Below are positions 8,804 through 16,709 of a stretch of 64,000 nt of DNA, one piece after another (within the stretch, counting starts at the first letter, position 1; every line of letters begins with the position of its first letter). A program made the position numbers and the translations under genes. Source of the stretch: Mixta intestinalis. GTDB taxonomy: Bacteria; Pseudomonadota; Gammaproteobacteria; Enterobacterales; Enterobacteriaceae. The notes below the pieces were generated by a model. The model was not told where the DNA came from. It searched no databases and was given only the letters and a program-made list of their open reading frames with translations. The stretch covers positions 930,001 to 994,000 of the forward strand of contig NZ_CP028271.1 of assembly GCF_009914055.1 (NCBI RefSeq). Reading direction: 5' to 3'.

Positions 8804-9380
8804 ATTTCTGGCGTACGCCTTCGACGGAGATAATCAGCTCTACCTCCTGTGAAGCCGGGCCGAGATTGGTTTTAATATTAAAATCTTTCAGCGCCAGCTT
8901 GCCTTCCGCCTCAAATCCTGCACGGTAACCGCCCCAGGGATCGTCACCCTGACCAAGCAGTTTTGCTTCCAGCGTGATCGGCCTGGTAACGCCATTCAGC
9001 GTCAGGTTGCCGGTAATATCCAGCTCGTCGCCATCCTTTTTCACGCCGGTAGAAACGAAAGTTGCCTGAGGAAACTTGCCGACGTTAAGGAATTCTGCGC
9101 TGCGCAGGTGCTTGTCGCGCTCAGCATGGTTGGTATCCACGCTGTTGGTATTAATGGTGACGTTAACCTTATCCGCTGCCGGATCTTTCTCATCAAAAGT
9201 AAAGCCGCCATCAAAATCGTTAAAGGTGCCGTAAAGCCAGCTGTAGCCAAGATGCTTGATGCGGAACTGGATAAACGCATGCTGTCCCTGTTTATCAATC
9301 TTATATTCTGCGGCGGTGGCTGCCTGAGCGCCCAGTAGCAGAGTGGCCGCCGTCAAGGCGCAAAGCGTTTTTTTCAACAT
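8802..9380 (-). CDS. yceI: YceI-family periplasmic protein
   Basis: This is a periplasmic lipocalin-like beta-barrel protein of the YceI family, which binds polyisoprenoid or amide-type ligands in characterised relatives. The E. coli protein is induced by alkaline pH. The 192-residue product has a clear signal peptide, cleaved around AATAA near residue 23. The mature domain keeps the family motifs HAFIQFRIKHLGYSWLYGTF, NSVDTNHAERDKHLRS and GGYRAGFEAEG. It lies one base downstream of yceJ, so both should be read from one mRNA, as in E. coli. The ligand is not known. Confidence 0.92.
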   Translation of the reverse strand: MLKKTLCALTAATLLLGAQAATAAEYKIDKQGQHAFIQFRIKHLGYSWLYGTFNDFDGGFTFDEKDPAADKVNVTINTNSVDTNHAERDKHLRSAEFLNVGKFPQATFVSTGVKKDGDELDITGNLTLNGVTRPITLEAKLLGQGDDPWGGYRAGFEAEGKLALKDFNIKTNLGPASQEVELIISVEGVRQK

Positions 9381-9381
9381 A

Positions 9382-9957
9382 TTATTTCTCCGTTTTAATA
9401 GATGACGCGATGCGGCAACCCAGCATCCGTTTTAGTGTGATATCACGATCGATAAAGTGGTGTTTTAGCGCCGCCAGAGCATGCAGCAGTGACAGAACCA
9501 CTACGCTCCATGCGAGCCATAAATGAATATCGCCAGCCAGATCCGTTTGTGTTGCGTCGATGCTGACGGTGGCGGGGACAGGCAACAGACCAAAGATATC
9601 GACGGGCTGGCCTTCGGCAGTAGAAATCAGATAGCCGCTGATAAAAATGGCGAACAGCAGCAGATAGAGCAGCAGGTGGGCCGCGGTAGCGCCATAGCGA
9701 ACCAGCGGCGAATAGCTGGTGAGCGGCGGCGGTGGGGGAGAGATCAAACGCCACAGAACGCGAAAAATCATCAGCGCGAACAGCACCATTCCAATGCTTT
9801 TATGCAGCTCCGGCGCTTTGTGATACCAGATATCATAATAACCGAGTGAAACCATCCACAGCCCCAGGGCAAACATGCCATAGACGCTTAGCGCCACCAG
9901 CCAGTGAATTGATACGGCGATATGTCCATATTCGTCGTTACTGTTTTTCCAACGCAT
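9382..9957 (-). CDS. yceJ: Cytochrome b561 family protein
   Basis: YceJ is a predicted diheme b-type cytochrome of the inner membrane, thought to move electrons between the quinone pool and periplasmic partners. The 191-residue protein has four hydrophobic helices. Histidines on them could ligate heme: SIHWLVALS near the N-terminus, KAPELHKSIG, ATAAHLLLY and LLHALAALKHHFIDRD. GGGAGAG precedes the ATG. It is the first gene of the yceJ-yceI pair. The C-terminal tail after the last helix is short and basic. A functional link with YceI is implied only by the conserved pairing. Confidence 0.9.
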   Translation of the reverse strand: MRWKNSNDEYGHIAVSIHWLVALSVYGMFALGLWMVSLGYYDIWYHKAPELHKSIGMVLFALMIFRVLWRLISPPPPPLTSYSPLVRYGATAAHLLLYLLLFAIFISGYLISTAEGQPVDIFGLLPVPATVSIDATQTDLAGDIHLWLAWSVVVLSLLHALAALKHHFIDRDITLKRMLGCRIASSIKTEK

Positions 9958-10638
9958 TGTGCTCTCCCTTGTTCACGTTTTGACATGAGACTGAACAAGT
10001 TGAAACAAAAAAGCAACAGAAAAAGGACCTGAGGAGGAAGTTTTTATCTTTGTTCAAAAATATTGATTGAAAAAAGCAGAATGTAAGAAATTTTGTCGAA
10101 TCAGTTGCGATGAAAAGCGAGATTTTAATTGAAATTTAAGGTTAGTTGGCGACAGGAATCGTTGAGAAGCGCTGGCTTAATATTCAGTAATATTGACTGA
10201 AAAGTAGATTTTTTATTTTTACTGTCAGCTTTCGTCAATGCAAATCCAGCCAGATTGTGTCGCTTCGCAGGTAAAACTAAAACCATGTACAACAATTGAT
10301 TTACATAATCAGAAAGGAAAAATCAGCAGAACGCAGGCGAGCAAAATAAACAGAAAGCTAAACACGCAAATTTTTCATGGCTATTTAATGGCGTTTTTCC
10401 CAGAAAAGATGGCATTACGCACTACACATGCGCAACAGGGCAGCGCTAAATTTCAACAAAGTTGCAATTTGCTGATGCGATGTATAAAGTAAAAAAGTGT
10501 CAATAAGCGTGATGCAGATCTCATTTCTGCTTCATGTGCTCATGCTGCGTTATAGCTTTCCTTACCAAAAGGCCTTCGGCTGGCTATGAAAGCTATGGTG
10601 CTGCCTATCCGTCATTGCGTCATCCGTGAGGAAACAAT
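9958..10638. other. AT-rich intergenic region before the ProP-type transporter
   Basis: This 681-base gap is much richer in A+T than the flanking genes, and I find no convincing protein gene in it. It holds a small palindrome (TCAGT-N7-ACTGA near 10186-10202). Just before the transporter there is a 9-bp inverted repeat, ATAGCTTTC (10552-10560) and GAAAGCTAT (10588-10596), which would form a leader hairpin in the mRNA. The long gap probably holds regulatory sites for the transporter, but none matches a factor I can name. Confidence 0.5.
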
Positions 10639-12099
10639 ATGAACGTAGCTACAGGCTCATCCAAAAAACATTTCTGGCAAAAAAAAGCCCCTAAAGAACT
10701 TACCGTAGACGACATTACGATAGTCGATAATGCGATGCTCAAGCGTGCCGTTGGCGCGGCTGCGCTGGGTAACGCGATGGAGTGGTTTGACTTCGGCGTA
10801 TACAGCTACCTGGCGGTCACTATCGGTAAGGTTTTCTTTCCCGGCGGCAGTCCCGCCGCTCAGTTAATTGCCACCTTCGGTGCCTTTGCCGCCGCTTTTC
10901 TGGTACGTCCGGTAGGCGGGCTGGTATTTGGGCCGCTGGGCGATCGTATCGGACGGCAGAAGGTGCTGGCGATCACCATGATCACGATGGCAATCGGCAC
11001 TTTCTGTATCGGCCTGATCCCCGGCTATAACACTATCGGTATCGCCGCACCGCTGTTGTTGCTGCTGGCGCGCCTGGTACAGGGCTTCTCTACCGGCGGC
11101 GAGTATGGCGGCGCAGCTACCTTTATTGCCGAATATTCCACCGATAAGCGCCGCGGTTTCATGGGAAGCTGGCTGGAGTTCGGTACGCTCGGTGGTTATC
11201 TGCTTGGTGCCGGGCTGGTAACCGGGCTAACCGCGCTGCTTTCTGAACAGCAGCTGCTTGACTGGGGCTGGCGTATTCCTTTCTTTATCGCTGCGCCGCT
11301 GGGACTGTTTGGTCTGTATATTCGTCTGAAGCTGGAAGAGACACCTGCATTCCAGAAGCATGTGGAAAAACAGGAAGAGCTGGAACACAGCAAACCGCGT
11401 CTGACGCTGTGGCAGATGCTGAGTAAATATCGCACACAGATGCTGAAATGTATCGGGCTGGTGCTGCTGTTTAACGTCTCTAACTATATGCTGACCTCTT
11501 ACATGCCCAGCTATCTGACCGGCGTGCTGGGCCTCAGCGAGCTGAGCGGCCTGATGCTGGTGCTGGTGGTGATGTTTGTTATGATGCCGCTGACGCTGTT
11601 CTGGGGGCACTGGAACGATCGCCTGGGGCGCCGCCCGGTAATCGCATTAGGAGCGGTGGGGCTGATTGTGCTGGCGATCCCGTGTCTGATGCTGGTGGCT
11701 ACCGGTAACCTGATATTTGTGTTTATCGGACTGATGATCCTTGGCGTACTGCACAGCTGTTTTAGCGGCACTATGCCTTCCGCACTACCGGCGCTGTTTG
11801 CCACCGATATCCGCTACAGCGCACTGGCGATCGGTTTTAACATCTCCGTTTCGCTGTTTGGCGGCACCACACCGCTGATAACCGCCTGGTTGGTTGACAC
11901 CACGCAGGATCTGCTTATGCCTGCCTACTATTTGATGGGCGCAGCGGTTATCGGTTTAATTACCGTCTTCTTTATGCGTGAAACGGCACGTAAACCGCTG
12001 CATGGTTCGGCTCCGGCGGTGGGTTCCGAAGCGGAAGCAGAAAAACTGGTTAAAAAGCTGAAGCTACGTCGTCAGAAAGAAAGAATGCAGACGCAATAA
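10639..12099 (+). CDS. proP: ProP-type MFS osmoprotectant/metabolite symporter
   Basis: This is an MFS proton symporter of the metabolite:H+ subfamily that contains ProP, the E. coli proline/glycine-betaine uptake system. The 486-residue product has twelve predicted membrane helices. Strongly conserved signatures are GNAMEWFDFGVYSYLA, GPLGDRIGRQKVLAIT, QGFSTGGEYGGAATFIAEY and RGFMGSWLEFG. Resemblance to E. coli ProP runs along the whole membrane domain. The C-terminal tail is short and basic (KLKLRRQKERMQTQ), and it lacks the long heptad coiled coil that tunes osmotic activation in E. coli ProP. Substrate and regulation may therefore differ. GAGGAAAC precedes the ATG. It sits between yceJ and solA, not at the E. 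coli proP locus. Confidence 0.68.
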   Translation: MNVATGSSKKHFWQKKAPKELTVDDITIVDNAMLKRAVGAAALGNAMEWFDFGVYSYLAVTIGKVFFPGGSPAAQLIATFGAFAAAFLVRPVGGLVFGPLGDRIGRQKVLAITMITMAIGTFCIGLIPGYNTIGIAAPLLLLLARLVQGFSTGGEYGGAATFIAEYSTDKRRGFMGSWLEFGTLGGYLLGAGLVTGLTALLSEQQLLDWGWRIPFFIAAPLGLFGLYIRLKLEETPAFQKHVEKQEELEHSKPRLTLWQMLSKYRTQMLKCIGLVLLFNVSNYMLTSYMPSYLTGVLGLSELSGLMLVLVVMFVMMPLTLFWGHWNDRLGRRPVIALGAVGLIVLAIPCLMLVATGNLIFVFIGLMILGVLHSCFSGTMPSALPALFATDIRYSALAIGFNISVSLFGGTTPLITAWLVDTTQDLLMPAYYLMGAAVIGLITVFFMRETARKPLHGSAPAVGSEAEAEKLVKKLKLRRQKERMQTQ

Positions 12100-12166
12100 T
12101 AAAAGGTGCTGCCTGCGAATAGTAAATTTAAACAATCACAGCAGCAATGATTATCATAATAATGAT

Positions 12167-12202
12167 AAGGCACAAACTAATTGTGCCTTTATTTTTTATT
12201 TA
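12167..12202 (+). terminator. Terminator between proP-type gene and solA
   Basis: A 9-bp stem AAGGCACAA/TTGTGCCTT with a 5-base loop and a long T-rich tail. It lies between convergent genes and may work in both directions. Confidence 0.85.
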
Positions 12203-13311
12203 AAACGGGAAAGTGAAAAGGGCGTTAAGTCAAATTGATGTGGCTTATTAGCAGCAAAAGCGCAGGCTATTTCACCTAATACGCTGGCAAATTTAAAACC
12301 GTGACCGCTTAATCCGCTAATCACCAGTCGGTTATTATCATCCGGCAACGTATCGATAATAAAATCTTCGTCTGGAGAATTATCATAAGCGCAGGCGGCA
12401 CCGTGTAAACAGCCTCCCACACCGGGTAAAAAGCGTCGCAGGAAATTAAAAACTTCGCTGCCGTCACTGGCACAGGCGCCAAAAGGCTTACGCGTTTCGC
12501 CCGCAACCATAGGCTGCCCGCCATCGTGACGACCTACTTTCAGTTCGTTATTCTCGGCCGGGAAACCGTAGTAGTGGCTGCCATCTTCCATTTCGACGGT
12601 AAAGCCGGGGAATTTATTATTCTCGCTATAGCGTCCATCGGCCTGATACCAGGCAAATACCTTACGCACCGGCGTAACGGGCAGCTCAGGGCAGAACTGC
12701 CTGATAGCGGTGCCGGTACTGATTAACAGCTTATGGGCGTAGTAGTCGCCGTCCAGGGTGGTCACACGCTGCAGTTCGCCCTCTCTGGCAAGCGCCGAAA
12801 CCGGGCAGTTGAACAGCTGAGCGCAGCCTGCCTCGCGTGCCAGACGAATCCAGCTACGAATGGCTTCCTCTGATTTCAGATAGCCGGAACGCGGTTCATA
12901 CACGCCGGTATAGCCTTCCGGCACGGTGATTTCCGGCCAGCGCTGGCGTACCTCTGCTGCCGTCAGCACCTCTGTTTCCAGCTGAAACTGGCGTGCGCTT
13001 TCAATGACGTTGGCGATAAAAGGCGAAGCGGCGGGTGCCAGATTGATAATGCCGCTACGATGCATAATGCGCTCGCCGCTCTGCTGCTCCAGCTCATCCC
13101 ACAAGGCCTGTGCCCGCAGCACCAGCGGCACGTAGCGTGCGCCTTCACCATAGGCATGGCGAATCAGCCGCGTGGCACCATGATGACTGGCCTGCTGGTG
13201 GGGCGGATGAGCGCTGTCGATCATCAGGACGTTCAGCCCTGCACGGGTGGCATACCAGCCCGCTGCGGCACCGACGGAGCCACTACCGATAACGATAAGA
13301 TCATAAACCAT
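12196..13311 (-). CDS. solA: N-methyl-L-tryptophan oxidase
   Basis: SolA is a monomeric-sarcosine-oxidase-family flavoenzyme that oxidatively demethylates N-methyl-L-tryptophan, releasing formaldehyde and hydrogen peroxide. The 371-residue product has the N-terminal dinucleotide-binding motif VIGSGSVGAAAG. It has GATRLIRHAYGEG typical of the family, and a Cys in GAACAYDNSPDEDF that would carry covalent FAD. The ATG chosen has AGGAGAAG seven bases upstream. An in-frame extension of 23 residues upstream is hydrophobic but lacks a ribosome site. It is followed on the left by the convergent transporter gene and preceded by bssS, as in E. coli. Confidence 0.92.
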   Translation of the reverse strand: MVYDLIVIGSGSVGAAAGWYATRAGLNVLMIDSAHPPHQQASHHGATRLIRHAYGEGARYVPLVLRAQALWDELEQQSGERIMHRSGIINLAPAASPFIANVIESARQFQLETEVLTAAEVRQRWPEITVPEGYTGVYEPRSGYLKSEEAIRSWIRLAREAGCAQLFNCPVSALAREGELQRVTTLDGDYYAHKLLISTGTAIRQFCPELPVTPVRKVFAWYQADGRYSENNKFPGFTVEMEDGSHYYGFPAENNELKVGRHDGGQPMVAGETRKPFGACASDGSEVFNFLRRFLPGVGGCLHGAACAYDNSPDEDFIIDTLPDDNNRLVISGLSGHGFKFASVLGEIACAFAANKPHQFDLTPFSLSRFK

Positions 13312-13367
13312 TAGCCAACTTCTCCTGACGCTGCAAAGGATTAGCAGCATAGCAAAAGCAGACAGAC

Positions 13368-13394
13368 AATAAAAAGGCACCCCGTAAGGTGCCT
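13368..13394 (-). terminator. Terminator of bssS
   Basis: Read leftward, AGGCACC/GGTGCCT with a 6-base loop is followed by TTTTTATT, directly after the bssS stop. Confidence 0.85.
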
Positions 13395-13411
13395 GTTAAC
13401 GCTAAATCGAA

Positions 13412-13666
13412 TTAATGCTTCTTGTAGTCGCGAGCGCGAATCTCACTGGCTTCTATTTTAGCAATGCCCGCTTCAAGAATTGAGATAAATTGTCTGGCAA
13501 CATCCGTAGTCAGCCAATAGGTCGGCCCTACGTCAGCTTCATCAGGTGGTTGTTGATTAGATGAAAGCGAATGCAGACGAATCATCATCGCATCATACGA
13601 GTCCACGGTACTGATATCCCATCCAACGAGGGGATGTGTCTGAATAATCTCTTTATTACTGTCCAT
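13412..13666 (-). CDS. bssS: Biofilm regulator BssS
   Basis: BssS is a small cytoplasmic protein reported in E. coli to influence biofilm formation and indole/autoinducer-2 signalling; its molecular activity is unknown. The 84-residue product matches E. coli BssS over most of its length, with QTHPLVGWDISTVDSYDAM and WLTTDVARQFISILEAGIAKIE. The middle segment (residues 34-46) is divergent. The ATG follows GGGGGT. It has its own terminator, so it is probably transcribed alone. Its upstream region of about 180 bases is AT-rich, and I see no recognisable operator. Confidence 0.93.
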   Translation of the reverse strand: MDSNKEIIQTHPLVGWDISTVDSYDAMMIRLHSLSSNQQPPDEADVGPTYWLTTDVARQFISILEAGIAKIEASEIRARDYKKH

Positions 13667-13847
13667 TATAACCCCCTTATTACTCGTAGAACGAAGTGAT
13701 TAATTGAGGTTCCAATGCGGCTTTTTTTCACAGAGCAGGAGTGATTATAACAGCGTTACAGAATTAAGTGGCACGAAAAATGCGCTAATTGCATTATTAA
13801 TCGGCAAATGAAGATTATTTAACCAAATTCTGAAAATTCTTAGTGAG

Positions 13848-13876
13848 ATAAACTCCTGCCTGTCACAGGAGTTTAT
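13848..13876. terminator. Perfect 11-bp hairpin beyond the small gene at 13882
   Basis: ATAAACTCCTG (13848-13858) and CAGGAGTTTAT (13866-13876) form a perfect stem with a 7-base loop, right after the stop of the leftward gene. No T run follows on either strand, so it may be a 3' stabilising hairpin and not a simple terminator. Confidence 0.5.
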
Positions 13877-13881
13877 AAAAA

Positions 13882-14157
13882 TTAAACGTCACTATCTGAC
13901 TGAATTCTTACTGGTGAATGACGTTTTTCCAACTCGTCGGCAAGGTGAGCAAAATGCTGTTGCATCGCCTCGTCGTAATTTTTATTTTGTGCTTCCAGCC
14001 GTAGGCTATGGATCAGCAGCTGATTGGATTTATCATCCAGGCAAAATGCAAGATAAGAAAAGGCGTTTTCCAGTACGATCAGACGACGCTGCTGTTCGCC
14101 AATCAGCGCCAGCAGCTCTCCAAACGTCATCGCCGTTTCGGGGTTTTCAGTGGTCAT
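13882..14157 (-). CDS. Small helical protein of unknown function
   Basis: I do not recognise this 91-residue protein. It is predicted to be all helix, polar and slightly acidic, with a heptad-like stretch around FGELLALIGEQQRRLIVLENAFSYLAF. There is no signal peptide or membrane segment. The start MTTENPET is set by a perfect AGGAGGTG ribosome site. A longer frame starting 15 codons upstream has none. It lies between bssS and dinI, which are neighbours in E. coli, so it is an addition to the backbone. Base composition is close to that of the flanking genes, which argues against very recent transfer. A perfect hairpin follows the stop. Confidence 0.75.
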   Translation of the reverse strand: MTTENPETAMTFGELLALIGEQQRRLIVLENAFSYLAFCLDDKSNQLLIHSLRLEAQNKNYDEAMQQHFAHLADELEKRHSPVRIQSDSDV

Positions 14158-14252
14158 GGGTAACACCTCCTGTAAAGCATGACTGGCGCCAGAATATGTC
14201 ATCGGCTCAAAACAGTCTATACCGTGTTATGGGGGTGGTGAGGTGTGGCAGA

Positions 14253-14281
14253 TAAAAAAAAGCCGGATGGCGATATCCGGC
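14253..14281 (-). terminator. Terminator of dinI
   Basis: Read leftward, GCCGGAT/ATCCGGC with a 6-base loop is followed by eight T residues, 22 bases after the dinI stop. Confidence 0.88.
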
Positions 14282-14303
14282 AAACAACGGCACAATGAGG
14301 AAT

Positions 14304-14549
14304 TTAGTCGGTGATAAACCAGTCGTCCGCGCTTTCCCACGTTTCCTGCAGGATTTCGCTGACGCGATCTTTTGTTTCTTTGCCGCTGCCCATAACGGTC
14401 AGGTTATTGGCGCTGGCGTAGCGTACCGAAATATGGTTGGCCATTTCCGGAAAAGCCTGATCGATTCGTTTGGACAGCTCCTGCGTCAGCGCATCGATCG
14501 CGCCGGCAGGGAGTTGAGTAGTTCTGGCTATAGTGACTTCAACACGCAT
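14304..14549 (-). CDS. dinI: DNA damage-inducible protein I
   Basis: DinI binds the RecA filament and modulates RecA coprotease activity, so it shapes the SOS response. The 81-residue product equals the E. coli length. It shows the family pattern: N-terminal beta strand MRVEVTIA, helix with LTQELSKRIDQAFPE, VRYASANNLTVMG and an acidic C-terminal helix ETWESADDWF that mimics DNA when bound to RecA. A LexA box stands 19 bases upstream and a strong terminator follows. Transcription is thus as a single SOS-controlled gene, in keeping with its known biology. It lies next to pyrC as in E. coli. Confidence 0.95.
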   Translation of the reverse strand: MRVEVTIARTTQLPAGAIDALTQELSKRIDQAFPEMANHISVRYASANNLTVMGSGKETKDRVSEILQETWESADDWFITD

Positions 14550-14567
14550 ATCTGCCTCCGCTGTGAA

Positions 14568-14587
14568 TACTGTGCATTTATACAGTT
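14568..14587 (-). promoter_or_regulatory. LexA operator of dinI
   Basis: The sequence fits the CTG-N10-CAG consensus (CTGTATAAATGCACAG on the minus strand at 14570-14585), with extra matching A/T flanks. It sits 19 bases before the dinI start, where LexA would block the promoter until SOS induction. Confidence 0.9.
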
Positions 14588-14687
14588 ATCGCGAACGCAA
14601 AGCAACGAAAAGCTGCGTGGTAAAAAAGAGAAAAACGTTGAGGAAAAGTAACCGGCGGCGGATGCACGGAGCAGCCGCCGCTGACGG

Positions 14688-15731
14688 TCAGGCTACGCGC
14701 CAGTTTAAGGTTTCACCAGCGAGGAAGGGAACCAGCGTATCATTACCAACCGCGATGTTTTCCATGACGGTCCAGGGTTCGCGTACCAGACGAATTGTCC
14801 CTTCGTTCAGCGGCAGGCCATAAAAGCGCGGGCCGTTTTCCGAGCAGAACGCTTCAAAGTGCTGTAGCGCATCCAGTTCTTCGAAAACCGTAGCGTAGGC
14901 GGGCAGCGCCGTGGGTGCATTAAATACCCCGGCGCAGCCGCAGCTGGCCTCTTTACGATGACGCAGATGCGGTGCGGTATCGGTGCCGAGGAAAAAGCGC
15001 GGATTACCGCTGGCAACCACTTTACGCAGTGCCTCCTGATGCACATTACGCTTCAGAATCGGCAGACAGTAGAGGTGAGGGCGCACGCCGCCTACCAGCA
15101 TATGATTGCGGTTAAACATCAAATGTTGTGGCGTGATGGTTGCGCCGAGGTTTTCTCCGCCAGCTTCTACATACTGCGCCGCCTCTTTGGTGGTGATATG
15201 TTCAAATACCACCTTCAGTTCCGGGTAGCGCTGGCGCAGCGGCTCCATCACCGTTTCGATAAAGCGCGCTTCGCGATCAAAAATATCAATATGGGCATCG
15301 GTCACTTCACCGTGGATCAATAGCGGCATACCGATGCGCTGCATACGCTCCAGCACGGCGGCAATCGCCTCAATACTGGTCACGCCATGGCTGGAGTTGG
15401 TAGTCGCGTGGGCGGGATAAAGCTTAGCAGCGGTAAAAACGCCTGACTGGAACCCTTTTTCCACCTCATCGGCGCTCAGCGAATCGGTCAGGTAGCAGGT
15501 CATCAGCGGCTGGAAATGGTGGCCTTCCGGCAGCGCAGCCAGAATACGCGCGCGATAGGTGCTGGCGGCTTCAACGCTGGTTACCGGTGGTACCAGATTT
15601 GGCATAACGATAGCACGGCCGCACACGACACTGGTGTAGGGAAGTACGGCGCGCAGCATCTCATCGTCACGCAGATGGATATGCCAGTCGTCAGGGCGGC
15701 GAATGATCAGTTGCTGGGGTTGTGCAGTCAT
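14688..15731 (-). CDS. pyrC: Dihydroorotase
   Basis: PyrC is the zinc enzyme that cyclises N-carbamoyl-aspartate to dihydroorotate in pyrimidine biosynthesis. The 347-residue class II enzyme has the metal-binding DWHIHLRD motif near residues 14-21 and the lysine that becomes carbamylated in TAAKLYPAHATTNSSHG. It also has VHGE-type IHGEVTDAHIDIFDRE, FEHITT and the catalytic Asp region FLGTDTAPHLRHRKE. I start at the ATG with GGAG eight bases upstream; a TTG one codon earlier is in frame. The leader can fold over this ribosome site, as in the classic pyrC translational switch. It is transcribed toward dinI. Confidence 0.96.
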   Translation of the reverse strand: MTAQPQQLIIRRPDDWHIHLRDDEMLRAVLPYTSVVCGRAIVMPNLVPPVTSVEAASTYRARILAALPEGHHFQPLMTCYLTDSLSADEVEKGFQSGVFTAAKLYPAHATTNSSHGVTSIEAIAAVLERMQRIGMPLLIHGEVTDAHIDIFDREARFIETVMEPLRQRYPELKVVFEHITTKEAAQYVEAGGENLGATITPQHLMFNRNHMLVGGVRPHLYCLPILKRNVHQEALRKVVASGNPRFFLGTDTAPHLRHRKEASCGCAGVFNAPTALPAYATVFEELDALQHFEAFCSENGPRFYGLPLNEGTIRLVREPWTVMENIAVGNDTLVPFLAGETLNWRVA

Positions 15732-15740
15732 CAATTAGGC

Positions 15741-15777
15741 TCCGGCGTAAGAAAGGAAAAGGCAGTTTTTAGCCGGG
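15741..15777 (-). promoter_or_regulatory. pyrC leader hairpin masking the ribosome-binding site
   Basis: On the mRNA strand CCCGGC (near the expected 5' end) can pair with GCCGGA, whose GGA is part of the pyrC Shine-Dalgarno. In E. coli and Salmonella the start of transcription shifts with CTP supply, so the hairpin forms only when pyrimidines are plentiful. The same elements are visible here, including a TATGCT -10 box just upstream. Confidence 0.65.
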
Positions 15778-15795
15778 TACTAAGCATAAGCATAA

Positions 15796-15811
15796 AAGCA
15801 ACCGATTGCAC
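15796..15811 (-). promoter_or_regulatory. Possible PurR operator of pyrC
   Basis: AAGCAACCGATTGCAC matches 11 of 16 positions of the PurR consensus and lies in the -35 region of the predicted pyrC promoter. E. coli pyrC is a known PurR target. Confidence 0.45.
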
Positions 15812-15995
15812 TTGCTTTATGCAGGGGAAGAGAAAAAAGCGTTTCACGTTGCCACTGCTCTTAAAAAAAAATGTATGATATGGGCCTTTCTCTTGCGATT
15901 AATGGTATGACAACATCGCTAACGTCGCGTTATTTGGACGGCTGTTTAACATTATCAACTAATTAAATTTTGATATTGATATTACAGGTAACAGA

Positions 15996-16709
15996 ATGGA
16001 TTTTAATCTAAGAAAAATGGATGAAGCTAACAAGAGAATGGCTGAATTTTTAGAAAAAGGATATGAAGCATTTGGTAAAAATAGCCATGAGGTATTGCAA
16101 AATCTATACGCTGGTTTTCAACGAGCTTCCTGGCATGCTACCTGTGCTTTGGTTACATTTGAAGAATTCTCTGAAGTATGTGCAGAGATACGCCATGAAG
16201 ATTATCGTGCTTTTCAAAATATAAAGCATCATATTGATTATCTGAAAGGGTACCGCACCGTACTGGAACTATTTTTTGATCTGATAGTTAAAAACCTTTC
16301 CTCTTCTCAGCTTGATATACTTAAAAGTAAAATTCGACACGCTTCATTTAAAAGCGCCCAGGGCTTTATGGGAGCGATAGCTACTACAGGTACGACTAAC
16401 AGAGCATTAGTCTATGCGTTAGCAAACTTATTTTATTCAAGCCCTTATTTTACGTTAACGTCGGCACCATTTCTGAAGCGGAGCGTTAACTTGCTAAGCT
16501 TTGTAGAGCTGTATGGCATTTTACAGCAGCGTATTCAGGCAGCAAACAGATTAAAGTTGCTGGACGCAGAGTTTTACAGGCTGTTATATTCGGCCAGAGC
16601 TGAAGGATTTTATCTTTTTCTGGAACCAGCCTTGAAAAGGTATTTAGGGTATGGCAGACCTCGTAATGAGCAGGAGGTATTTATGATGTTAAAGGATTTT
16701 TTATTATGA
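15996..16709 (+). CDS. Helical protein of unknown function, first gene of an AT-rich islet
   Basis: I do not recognise this 237-residue protein. It looks almost wholly alpha-helical. The N-terminal 100 residues are polar and rich in Lys and Glu. Around residues 125-150 lies a small-residue and hydrophobic stretch (SAQGFMGAIATTG, then ALVYALANLFYSSPYF) that could be a membrane-active hairpin, and the C-terminal third is amphipathic. There is no signal peptide. AGGTAAC precedes the ATG. A+T content is clearly higher than in pyrC and yceB on either side, which suggests transfer. It overlaps the next gene by four bases (ATGA), so the two are coupled. A toxin or effector with a membrane partner would fit this shape, but that is inference only. 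Confidence 0.7.
   Translation: MDFNLRKMDEANKRMAEFLEKGYEAFGKNSHEVLQNLYAGFQRASWHATCALVTFEEFSEVCAEIRHEDYRAFQNIKHHIDYLKGYRTVLELFFDLIVKNLSSSQLDILKSKIRHASFKSAQGFMGAIATTGTTNRALVYALANLFYSSPYFTLTSAPFLKRSVNLLSFVELYGILQQRIQAANRLKLLDAEFYRLLYSARAEGFYLFLEPALKRYLGYGRPRNEQEVFMMLKDFLL

Noticed and set aside
10238..10492. An 84-codon frame in the gap before the ProP-type gene
   Set aside because: It has no ribosome-binding site, a composition like the surrounding non-coding DNA and no protein-like pattern.
12148..12168. Fur-box-like palindrome (TTATCAT-AATA-ATGATAA)
   Set aside because: It lies between two convergent gene ends beside a terminator, where a Fur operator would have no promoter to control.
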